DNA from: Streptococcus sp. HMSC078D09
Lineage (GTDB): Bacteria; Bacillota; Bacilli; Lactobacillales; Streptococcaceae
Direction: 5' to 3'
Length of the DNA stretch: 64,000 bases
Assembly: GCF_001813675.1 (NCBI RefSeq)
Contig: NZ_KV813650.1
Coordinates: forward strand, 34,879-98,878
Part shown: positions 34,736-43,567 of the stretch, one piece after another
Numbering within the stretch: the first letter of the stretch is position 1
How the letters are laid out: the number at the start of each line of letters is the position of its first letter
The notes under the pieces: model-generated
The model's input: the letters and a program-made list of their open reading frames with translations, nothing else
The model's database searches: none
What the model was told of the DNA's origin: nothing
Made by a program: the position numbers and the translations under genes

Positions 34736-36005
34736 ACACCAAGAGATTTTAGACTATCTCGAAAAATTACCGATTGGAAAACGGGTAAGTGTCCGCAGTA
34801 TCTCCAATTTTTTGAATGTCAGTGATGGGACAGCCTATCGTGCCATTAAAGAAGCTGAAAATCAAGGAATTGTGGAAACGCGTCCTAGAAGCGGAACCAT
34901 CCGTGTCAAATCGCAAAAAGCTGTACTAGAGCACTTGACTTATCGGGAAATTTTAGAAATCACTGGCTCTGAAATATTAGCAGGTGAGGAAGGTCTCGAA
35001 AAAGAATTTAATAAATTTTACATCGGTGCCATGACGGAAAAGCACGTCCTAGACTATGTGTCTGAAGGGGGACTTTTGATCGTGGGTGACCGCACTAGCA
35101 TCCAACGATTGGCTCTTAAGCATGACAATGCGGTCTTAGTGACAGGTGGCTTTGAAGTGAGTGAGGATGTGATTGATCTGGCCAATCAGGTGCAAATCCC
35201 AGTCATCCGAACTTCACACGATACCTATACCGTCGCGACCATGATCAATAAGGCCTTGTCTAACATGCAGATCAAGACGGATATCTTGACAGTAGAACAG
35301 GTCTATCGGCCCTTCCATGAGTACGGCTATCTTTCTGAGACGGATACGGTCCGGGATTATTTAGATTTGGTTCGAAAGAATCGCTTTAGTCGTTTTCCGG
35401 TTGTCAATCAGCACCAGATGGTGGTGGGGGTCGTGACCATGAGAGATGCTGGAGATAAGGCGCCTCAGACGACCCTTGATAAGGTGATGTCACGGACCAT
35501 TTTTACCACTAATTTGTCCACCAGCATTGCGACGATTAGCCAACGGATGATCGCTGAAGATTATGAAATGATTCCTGTTGTTCGTAATAACCAGACCTTG
35601 CTGGGTGTTATTACGCGTCGGGATGTCATGGATCGGATTAGCAAGGTGCAGTTTTCGAGCCTACCAACCTTTAGTGAGCAAATTGGTCAAAAGATTCAAA
35701 CAGAGAACGACCATTACCAATTCACAGTGGAGCCAAGTATGCTGGAGAAAAGCGGTGTTTTGGCCAATGGGGTCATGATCGAAGTGCTGATGAAGGTTAT
35801 TCGCAAGATGATGCAACACAGTGGGCGTAGCTTGATTGTCGAACAGTTGATCATCAATTTTTTACAGGCTGTGCAGGTGGATGATGTGATCCGCATTGAA
35901 CCCCAACTTGTTCGGCGAACTAGACGTTCGGCCTTGGTTGATTTTAGCTTGTATTTAGATCTGCAGCTAGTCGCGAAAGCAACCATTACGATTAAGATTA
36001 ATTAA
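34728..36005 (+). CDS. HTH-DRTGG-CBS-hotdog multidomain regulator (YtoI-like)
   Basis: A 425-residue cytoplasmic protein: N-terminal winged helix (VRSISNFLNVSDGTAYRAIKEAENQGIVETRPRSG, about 15-60), a DRTGG domain (about 70-185), two CBS repeats (about 195-310; FSRFPVVN..VVGVVTMRD and YEMIPVVRN..LLGVITRRD), and a C-terminal hotdog thioesterase-like domain (about 315-425). CBS pairs usually bind adenine nucleotides such as AMP, ATP or cyclic di-AMP. It resembles B. subtilis YtoI, of unknown role. Sits between GNAT and map. Confidence 0.87.
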   Translation: MSKHQEILDYLEKLPIGKRVSVRSISNFLNVSDGTAYRAIKEAENQGIVETRPRSGTIRVKSQKAVLEHLTYREILEITGSEILAGEEGLEKEFNKFYIGAMTEKHVLDYVSEGGLLIVGDRTSIQRLALKHDNAVLVTGGFEVSEDVIDLANQVQIPVIRTSHDTYTVATMINKALSNMQIKTDILTVEQVYRPFHEYGYLSETDTVRDYLDLVRKNRFSRFPVVNQHQMVVGVVTMRDAGDKAPQTTLDKVMSRTIFTTNLSTSIATISQRMIAEDYEMIPVVRNNQTLLGVITRRDVMDRISKVQFSSLPTFSEQIGQKIQTENDHYQFTVEPSMLEKSGVLANGVMIEVLMKVIRKMMQHSGRSLIVEQLIINFLQAVQVDDVIRIEPQLVRRTRRSALVDFSLYLDLQLVAKATITIKIN

Positions 36006-36026
36006 ACAAAAAGAAATGAGGAGACA

Positions 36027-36887
36027 ATGATTACATTAAAATCACAACGTGAAATTGAAGCCATGGATCGTGCAGGAGATTTCCTTGCCAGCATTCATAT
36101 TGGATTACGTGACTTGATCAAGCCAGGGCTTGACCTATGGGAAGTAGAAGAATATGTCCGTCGTCGCTGTAAAGAAGCCAATGTCTTGCCGCTTCAGATC
36201 GGTGTAGAAGGCAGTCTCATGGATTATCCTTATGCGACTTGCTGTGGTTTGAATGACGAAGTAGCCCATGCTTTTCCACGTCATGTCATTCTCAAAGATG
36301 GTGATCTCCTCAAGGTAGACATGGTCTTGTCAGAACCGCTTGATAAATCTGTTTTGGATGTATCGAAATTAGATTTTGATAATGTAGCCCAAGTGAAGAA
36401 ATACACGGAGTCTTATAGTGGTGGCTTGGCGGACTCTTGCTGGGCTTATGCGGTGGGAAATGTTTCGCAAGAAGTCAAAGATTTGATGGACGTGACCAAA
36501 GAATGTCTCTATAAGGGAATTGAAAAAGCGGTCGTTGGCAATCGCTTGGGAGATATTGGTGCAGCGATTCAAGAGTATGCAGAAAGCAAAGGCTATGGCG
36601 TGGTGCGTGATTTGGTCGGACACGGTGTCGGGCCTACCATGCATGAAGAACCAATGGTCCCACATTATGGTCGTGCTGGACGCGGTCTTCGCTTACGTGA
36701 AGGGATGGTCTTGACGATTGAGCCAATGATTAATACCGGTACTTGGGAGATTGATACAGATATGGAAACTGGTTGGGCCCATAAGACCCTCGACGGTGGC
36801 CTTTCTTGTCAATACGAGCATCAATTTGTGATTACAAAAGATGGTCCGGTGATCTTGACCAGTCAAGGTGAAGAAGGAACATACTAA
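36027..36887 (+). CDS. map: Methionine aminopeptidase, type I
   Basis: A 286-residue MetAP, longer than the E. coli enzyme (264) because of an insert of about 30 residues (SEPLDKSVLDVSKLDFDNVAQVKKYTESYSGGL) between the first metal Asp (KVDMVL) and the second (LADSCW), a streptococcal trait. Other ligands: HGVGPTMHEEP (His), TIEPMI (Glu), YEHQFV (Glu). It removes the initiator methionine from new proteins. GGAGACA binding site before the ATG. Confidence 0.94.
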   Translation: MITLKSQREIEAMDRAGDFLASIHIGLRDLIKPGLDLWEVEEYVRRRCKEANVLPLQIGVEGSLMDYPYATCCGLNDEVAHAFPRHVILKDGDLLKVDMVLSEPLDKSVLDVSKLDFDNVAQVKKYTESYSGGLADSCWAYAVGNVSQEVKDLMDVTKECLYKGIEKAVVGNRLGDIGAAIQEYAESKGYGVVRDLVGHGVGPTMHEEPMVPHYGRAGRGLRLREGMVLTIEPMINTGTWEIDTDMETGWAHKTLDGGLSCQYEHQFVITKDGPVILTSQGEEGTY

Positions 36888-36892
36888 AAAAT

Positions 36893-36953
36893 AGAGAGGA
36901 AAGAATGGAGCTGAAGGCAAGTGTCTGGTTTCGCTCTTTGCTCTTTTTTAGTA
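36893..36953 (+). terminator. Possible terminator after map
   Basis: Imperfect long stem: AGAGGAAAGAATGGAGC pairs loosely with GCTCTTTGCTCT, then six T. Weak. Confidence 0.4.
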
Positions 36954-36970
36954 AAATGGGGAGGTGACGA

Positions 36971-37942
36971 ATGAAAAAGGTCCTACAAAAAGTACTGGGA
37001 CAGCCATTTATAAAGGGCTTCGTGCAGTTTTATCAGAGTGCAGAGTCTGATATCACTAGCATTGCGGTGGCCTATTATTTGCTGATCTCCATTTTCCCTT
37101 TGATGCTGATTGCAGCCAATATTTTACCCTACTTTCATATTCGTCCCACTCAGATTCTTTTAAGCTTACAGAAAGTTTTGCCAGCCTCCTTATATCGAAT
37201 AGTGGCACAGATGATTTCGAGTGTCTTGACCAAACCTTCGACAGGCTTACTGAGTTTCTCGATTATTTCTGCTTTGTGGATCTTCTCTCAGAGCATTGCC
37301 TACCTCCAAAAAGCCTATAACAAGAGTTATGGGGTGGAAAAGGAGCGTGGTATTATCTGGGGGCGACTCTTTAGCTTTCTGATCAGTTTTGCCTTGCAGG
37401 GCTTGTTTGGACTCTCGCTGATCCTTTCCATGTTTGGGAAAATGATCGTTCGTTATCTCTATCAGACCTTTTCATTTGATCGGACGATTTATGTGCGCTT
37501 ACTGAATTTGACAGAGCCGACCATCTACCTCTTACTCTTTGTCAGTCTGGTCTTGCTCTATTACACCCTTCCAAATGTCAAAATTCCAAAATTTAGATAT
37601 GTATTGCCAGGGGCGACCTTTGTTGTTGCTGTCCTGTATGCGATCTTGAATATCTTTTGGAAATATGTGGATCGTTATGTGAGTCATTTCTTAGATGCTC
37701 GTTTCTTTGGTTCTGTTGTCCTAGCGGTCATTATGTTCTGGTTCATCTTGGTAGCTAAAATCATGATTATTGGTTGTATTTTAAACGCCAGTATCCAGTT
37801 TGCTAGAGAAGCCAAGTTCCAAACGCGCAATGGAGAAATTGTCTCCAAATTAAAAACGGAAGAAGTAGATTTTCGGCATAAAGAAGCTTCACAAACATTA
37901 AAGCGACGGTTACGCTTGAGAAAAAAAGATAAAATAGAATAA
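36971..37942 (+). CDS. YihY/virulence factor BrkB family membrane protein
   Basis: A 323-residue protein with six membrane segments; begins FIKGFVQFYQSAESDITSIAVAYYLLISIFPLMLIAANI and has the family features SAxxxxFSQSIAYLQKAYNKSYG and the C-terminal charged tail. It was once called ribonuclease BN, which is wrong for this family. True role unknown; suggested links to envelope or osmotic stress. GGAGGTGA before the ATG. Its transcript ends in repeat copy B. Confidence 0.88.
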   Translation: MKKVLQKVLGQPFIKGFVQFYQSAESDITSIAVAYYLLISIFPLMLIAANILPYFHIRPTQILLSLQKVLPASLYRIVAQMISSVLTKPSTGLLSFSIISALWIFSQSIAYLQKAYNKSYGVEKERGIIWGRLFSFLISFALQGLFGLSLILSMFGKMIVRYLYQTFSFDRTIYVRLLNLTEPTIYLLLFVSLVLLYYTLPNVKIPKFRYVLPGATFVVAVLYAILNIFWKYVDRYVSHFLDARFFGSVVLAVIMFWFILVAKIMIIGCILNASIQFAREAKFQTRNGEIVSKLKTEEVDFRHKEASQTLKRRLRLRKKDKIE

Positions 37943-37947
37943 GGGAT

Positions 37948-38118
37948 AGTGGGACAGAAATCGGTAATTCGTTAGAATTCGATTTCGTCGTCCCACCTCC
38001 GCACAGTTGAGTAGGGCTGTAAAAGCTGATGAAATCAGCGTAGAGAGCCCACTCAACCACTGCGTCTTGCTCGACAATTCAAAAATAATTGAGAGGTTAG
38101 GACTTTTGTCCCAGCCTC
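37948..38118. repeat. Structured dispersed intergenic repeat, copy B (inverted)
   Basis: Almost identical to the reverse complement of 3361-3532, with a two-base indel and a few substitutions, mostly compatible with the same hairpins. Its right-end hairpin GAGGTTAGGAC / GTCCCAGCCTC is followed by eight T and so ends the BrkB-family transcript. It lies just upstream of the MarR promoter. Confidence 0.85.
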
Positions 38119-38134
38119 TTTTTTTTCTTATCCA

Positions 38135-38168
38135 TTTTGTTGCATTTGCAACAAAAATGTGTTATGCT
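38135..38168 (+). promoter_or_regulatory. Promoter and palindromic operator of the MarR operon
   Basis: -35 TTGCAT (38140-38145), 17-base spacer, -10 TATGCT (38163-38168). A perfect palindrome with arms TTTTGTTGCA (38135-38144) and TGCAACAAAA (38147-38156) and a two-base centre covers the -35 box. The form and place are those of a MarR-family autorepressor operator. Confidence 0.75.
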
Positions 38169-38194
38169 ATTGTCAATAGGAAAGGAGGAGTGAG

Positions 38195-38659
38195 ATGAGT
38201 ATTTTGCGTGAGATTGGCATCATTGCGCGAGCACTGGATTCTATAGCAAATATTGAATTTCGAGATTTGGATCTGGCGCGTGGTCAATACCTTTACCTGG
38301 TGCGAATTGCGGAGCAACCTGGAATTATTCAGGAAGAACTCTCTGAGCTCTTAAAAGTAGATCGCTCAACTGTTGCCCGATCCGTAAAAAGACTAGAAGA
38401 ACGAGGAATGATTCAACAGCGCCCAAAGGGTGAAAACCTTAAAACAAAGGAATGGGAATTAACTGAAAAAGGTAAGCAGATTTACCCCTTCATTTTAGGG
38501 GAGCATCTTTACTCTGAGACAACTGCCTTAAAAGGATTTTCCAAAGAAGAAGTCGCACAGTTAGAAGAGTATCTGATCCGAGTTCGTGAGAATATCACCT
38601 TGGATTGGGAACTAGTCAAAAAAGGTCAAAAAAGAAATTATAGTGAGGTAAAGCAATGA
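38195..38659 (+). CDS. MarR-family transcriptional regulator
   Basis: A 154-residue winged-helix regulator: dimer helices at both ends, HTH at about 45-70 (IIQEELSELLKVDRSTVARSVKRLEERGMIQQRP). AAAGGAGGAGTGAG binding site. The palindrome over its own -35 box suggests autorepression, relieved by an unknown ligand. The stop overlaps the next start (ATGA), so it controls and is coupled with the B3/B4 gene. It shares the MarR fold that in streptococci includes AdcR and FabT, but it is neither to my eye. Confidence 0.88.
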   Translation: MSILREIGIIARALDSIANIEFRDLDLARGQYLYLVRIAEQPGIIQEELSELLKVDRSTVARSVKRLEERGMIQQRPKGENLKTKEWELTEKGKQIYPFILGEHLYSETTALKGFSKEEVAQLEEYLIRVRENITLDWELVKKGQKRNYSEVKQ

Positions 38660-39363
38660 AAGTGACAGTCGATCAAGCATTTTGGGATTTATTTCCAACA
38701 GCTAGAATTACAGTAATGTCCTTGTATGGTATTGATAATACAGTAGATGAAGCCAAGGATCCTTATTTCAAAGAATTGTTGGACAAGGGTGCCAAGCGAG
38801 CATGGGAATTTATCGATGAAGAAAACTATACCCAGAGTGAGTTCGTGCAAGAGTGGCGCCAAGCTTTTAGCAAGTTTAAAACAAAAAAAGGAGCCCGATC
38901 TTCAATCGAAGCACTCTTAAAACGGGTTCACCAGGGACGTGAATTCTATCCGATTAATCCTTTGGTGGATCTTTACAATAGCGTGTCGATGGCTTATGCC
39001 CTTCCTTGTGGGGGAGAAGATATGGATAAATTGGTGGGTGGCCTCTCTCTAGGTCAAGCGAAAGGAGGCGAACCTTTCTTTCCATTAGGAGCTGACGAAG
39101 ATGCGCCAGCTTTGGAAGGGGAGATCATCTACTACGACCAAGAAGGCGCCGTTTGCCGTTGTTTGAATTGGCGTGAGGCTCAAAGAACCATGCTAACTGA
39201 AGATACCAAGGACGCTATTTTAGTCATTGAAGCCATCAACGAGGAGCAGGCCAAACGGGCACAAACAGCCATGCAGGAATTGAAAGATCTAGCTAAGGAT
39301 TATTTTGGGGTTGAAGGCACCATCTATCAATTAAGTGCAGAACATGCAAGTATAGAAGTTTAA
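38656..39363 (+). CDS. B3/B4 (tRNA-binding) domain protein
   Basis: A 235-residue protein with the B3/B4 fold known from the beta subunit of phenylalanyl-tRNA synthetase: KFKTKKGARSSIEALLKRVHQG, then INPLVDLYNSVSMAYALPCGGEDMDKL and GGEPFFPLGA, and EIIYYDQEGAVCRCLNWREAQRTMLTEDT. Free-standing B3/B4 proteins are thought to act in aminoacyl-tRNA editing or amino-acid handling; the substrate is unknown. Co-transcribed with the MarR regulator, so its level probably answers to the MarR ligand. Confidence 0.82.
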   Translation: MKVTVDQAFWDLFPTARITVMSLYGIDNTVDEAKDPYFKELLDKGAKRAWEFIDEENYTQSEFVQEWRQAFSKFKTKKGARSSIEALLKRVHQGREFYPINPLVDLYNSVSMAYALPCGGEDMDKLVGGLSLGQAKGGEPFFPLGADEDAPALEGEIIYYDQEGAVCRCLNWREAQRTMLTEDTKDAILVIEAINEEQAKRAQTAMQELKDLAKDYFGVEGTIYQLSAEHASIEV

Positions 39364-39369
39364 AGTAAT

Positions 39370-39397
39370 AAGGCTTGAAACAATCGTTTCAAGCCTT
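39370..39397 (+). terminator. Terminator of the MarR operon
   Basis: Perfect 12-base stem AAGGCTTGAAAC / GTTTCAAGCCTT with a four-base loop, then TGTTTTTATTTTT. It overlaps the 3' end of the convergent GtrA-like gene. Confidence 0.88.
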
Positions 39398-39832
39398 GTT
39401 TTTATTTTTAAAGACAAAGAGTTTACTAAAGACGTAATTGAGGACCACAATGGCCACTTGTGCAAAGAGGGTTTCGATTAGATTGATCTGACTCTTGTTA
39501 TTGTGGACAAATTGCCCGATAATTCCTGGGAATTGCTTGACAAAAATCTCGGTCAAGGCCATATCTAGAATAAAGGTCCCAGAGCGCGCAATTGCAAATC
39601 GGATCAAGCGCTGAAACCAGCCCTTTCTTTCTTGTTTAAAGACGATGGTATCGTTGGTCGCAAAGGCAAAGAGGATCCCAGCAATGTTTCCAATCGCTGT
39701 CGCTAATCGTTCATCACGAGACACATGATAGATGAAGAGGCGGGTTCCGACGGAAACAATGGTTGTGGCTACTCCAAAAAAGAGATAGGATAAAATCTCA
39801 TTATCAAAAAATTTTTTAATTAGTGTTTTCAT
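39389..39832 (-). CDS. GtrA-like membrane protein
   Basis: A 147-residue protein with four membrane segments: ILSYLFFGVATTIVSVGTRLFIY, LATAIGNIAGILFAFATNDTIVFK, FAIARSGTFILDMALTEIF, VAIVVLNYVFSKLFVFKNK, the GtrA/DPMS_2 pattern. Members flip or anchor polyprenyl-phosphate sugars, or act in teichoic-acid glycosylation. It stands alone and convergent to the MarR operon; whether it serves the polysaccharide locus 15 kb away is unknown. Confidence 0.85.
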   Translation of the reverse strand: MKTLIKKFFDNEILSYLFFGVATTIVSVGTRLFIYHVSRDERLATAIGNIAGILFAFATNDTIVFKQERKGWFQRLIRFAIARSGTFILDMALTEIFVKQFPGIIGQFVHNNKSQINLIETLFAQVAIVVLNYVFSKLFVFKNKNKA

Positions 39833-39862
39833 AAATTCAGTCTACCATAAAAGCTCAAAATA

Positions 39863-39963
39863 TGCTATACTTGAAAGGTTGAAGAAATCAAACCTTCAAC
39901 CCTTGGTGCTTAAGATCCTTTCGCCAAGCATATTACACGCGGGAAAACCGCTAAAGGAGAATA
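39863..39963 (+). promoter_or_regulatory. preQ1-II riboswitch with promoter of queT
   Basis: Extended -10 TGC-TATACT (39866-39871). The RNA starts with a small hairpin (GGTTGA/TCAAACC), then CUUGGUG (39902-39908), UUCGCCAAG (39920-39928), the conserved AUAUUACACGCGG, a GCGG/CCGC stem and the AAAGGAGAA Shine-Dalgarno that would be masked on ligand binding. This is the preQ1-II (COG4708) motif of Streptococcaceae: the queuosine precursor shuts off translation of its own transporter. Confidence 0.9.
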
Positions 39964-39964
39964 A

Positions 39965-40474
39965 ATGAAACAGTTAACTGCTCGTGATATGGCACAAATT
40001 GCCATTGTTGCTGCGATTTATATCGTATTGACCATTACCCCACCTCTCAACGCTATGGCCTACTATGGCTATCAATTCCGTGTTTCGGAAATGATGAATT
40101 TCTTAGCTTTTTACAATAAGAAGTACTTGATTGCGGTGACGCTTGGTTGTATGATTGCTAACTTATTTAGTTTTGGATGGATCGATGTCTTTGTCGGTGG
40201 AGGTTCAACCTTTGTCTTCTTAGGACTTGGACTCATTCTATTTGGTCGATTCAAAAACAAGTTCTTGTTTGACGGTCTTATTCGCTTGGACCATTTCTTG
40301 TTTGCGATTTTCTTTTCCATCTCCATGTTTACGATTGCCTTGGAACTATACTACCTTCAAGGCCAACCATTCTTCTATAACTGGTTGACTATGGGATTGG
40401 GTGAATTCGCATCCTTGATTTTTGGAGCGATTGTGATCAATCAACTTTCTAAACGGATCGATTTTACAAAATAA
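39965..40474 (+). CDS. queT: QueT-type queuosine precursor transporter
   Basis: A 169-residue membrane protein (COG4708/DUF988) with five or six hydrophobic segments, starting MKQLTARDMAQIAIVAAIYIVLTITPPLNAMAYYGYQFRVSEMMNFLAFYNKKY. It is the substrate-binding S-component of an ECF-type transporter, importing preQ1 or a related precursor, and relies on shared EcfA/EcfT modules encoded elsewhere. The preQ1-II riboswitch upstream supports the substrate. Confidence 0.92.
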   Translation: MKQLTARDMAQIAIVAAIYIVLTITPPLNAMAYYGYQFRVSEMMNFLAFYNKKYLIAVTLGCMIANLFSFGWIDVFVGGGSTFVFLGLGLILFGRFKNKFLFDGLIRLDHFLFAIFFSISMFTIALELYYLQGQPFFYNWLTMGLGEFASLIFGAIVINQLSKRIDFTK

Positions 40475-40475
40475 G

Positions 40476-40502
40476 AAAAGGGAGCTTTGGCTCCTTTTTT
40501 TC
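40476..40502 (+). terminator. Terminator after queT
   Basis: GGAGC / GCTCC stem with a TTTG loop flanked by AAAAG and a T run. Confidence 0.8.
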
Positions 40503-40544
40503 ATGCTAAGAATGCAGTAAATTCAAGGCTAAATTAAGATTTTA

Positions 40545-42518
<1,974 letters not shown>

Positions 42519-42527
42519 AGGATCTTT

Positions 42528-43490
42528 ATGGTAGAACGAATCAAAAAAGCCCGTTTAATTTATAATCCGACCTCTGGGCAAGAAATTATCAAGAAAAATA
42601 TTGCGGAAGTCTTGGACGTACTTGAAGACGTGGGCTATGAAACCAGCGCTTATCAAACGACTCCAGAACCATTTTCTGCTCAAAATGAAGCAGAAAGAGC
42701 CGCTAAAGCAGGCTTTGATTTAATCATTGCCGCTGGTGGAGATGGTACGATTAACGAAGTGGTCAATGGGGTCGCAGGTCTGGAAAATCGTCCGCAGATG
42801 GCCTTTATTCCGACCGGTACCACCAATGACTATGCGCGTGCCTTGAAGATCCCGATGGGAGATCCTGTGGTGGCTGCTCGCATTATCGAAAAGAATCAAA
42901 CCATTCAGATGGATATTGGTCGTGCCTATGGCAGCAAGTATTTCATCAATATTGCTGCAGCAGGAACCATGACAGAATTGACCTTCAGTGTTCCAAGTAG
43001 TGTTAAATCTCGCTTGGGTTACTTTGCCTATGTGGCTGAAGCAGCTAAAATGTTGCCGCGAAACAAGGCTCGTAAGGTGCGGATTGAGCATGACAATGGT
43101 GTCTTTGAAGGGCCAGCGTCGATGATTTTCGTGGCCTTGACCAACTCCATTGCTGGTTTTGAAAGTGTCGCGCCAGATGCTAAGCTTGATGATGGGAACT
43201 TTACCTTGATTATCGTAAAAACTGCTAAGCTCTTTAACATGTTGTCCTTGATGATTCAGGCCATCAATGGAGGCAAGCATGTGCACGATGAAAATGTAGA
43301 ATATCTTAAGACCAAGAAGTTGACGATTGAAATGTTAGGGAAAAATGCCCAACCATTCCGCATCAATCTAGATGGGGAGTACGGAGGAGATACTCCAGTT
43401 GAATTGGAAGTCTTCCATAACCACTTGGAATTCTTTGCAAATATTGATGAAATCAACAACGATGCTTTGGTTCACACATCTGAAGAATAA
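42528..43490 (+). CDS. dgkB: Diacylglycerol kinase family lipid kinase
   Basis: A 320-residue DgkB/YegS-type kinase: RLIYNPTSGQE start, ATP-binding GGDGTINEVVNGVAG near residues 65-79, FIPTGTTNDYARALKIP. In Gram-positive bacteria DgkB returns diacylglycerol, released when lipoteichoic acid is made from phosphatidylglycerol, to the phospholipid cycle; two LTA-synthase-family enzymes in this window would generate it. It follows ligA by 9 bases. Confidence 0.9.
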   Translation: MVERIKKARLIYNPTSGQEIIKKNIAEVLDVLEDVGYETSAYQTTPEPFSAQNEAERAAKAGFDLIIAAGGDGTINEVVNGVAGLENRPQMAFIPTGTTNDYARALKIPMGDPVVAARIIEKNQTIQMDIGRAYGSKYFINIAAAGTMTELTFSVPSSVKSRLGYFAYVAEAAKMLPRNKARKVRIEHDNGVFEGPASMIFVALTNSIAGFESVAPDAKLDDGNFTLIIVKTAKLFNMLSLMIQAINGGKHVHDENVEYLKTKKLTIEMLGKNAQPFRINLDGEYGGDTPVELEVFHNHLEFFANIDEINNDALVHTSEE

Positions 43491-43567
43491 AAACAAATAG
43501 TTGGATTCCATTACGTGTTTTACGAGGAATGGTTCCTTCGGTATTAAATTGGAAATAGGAAAATGTT

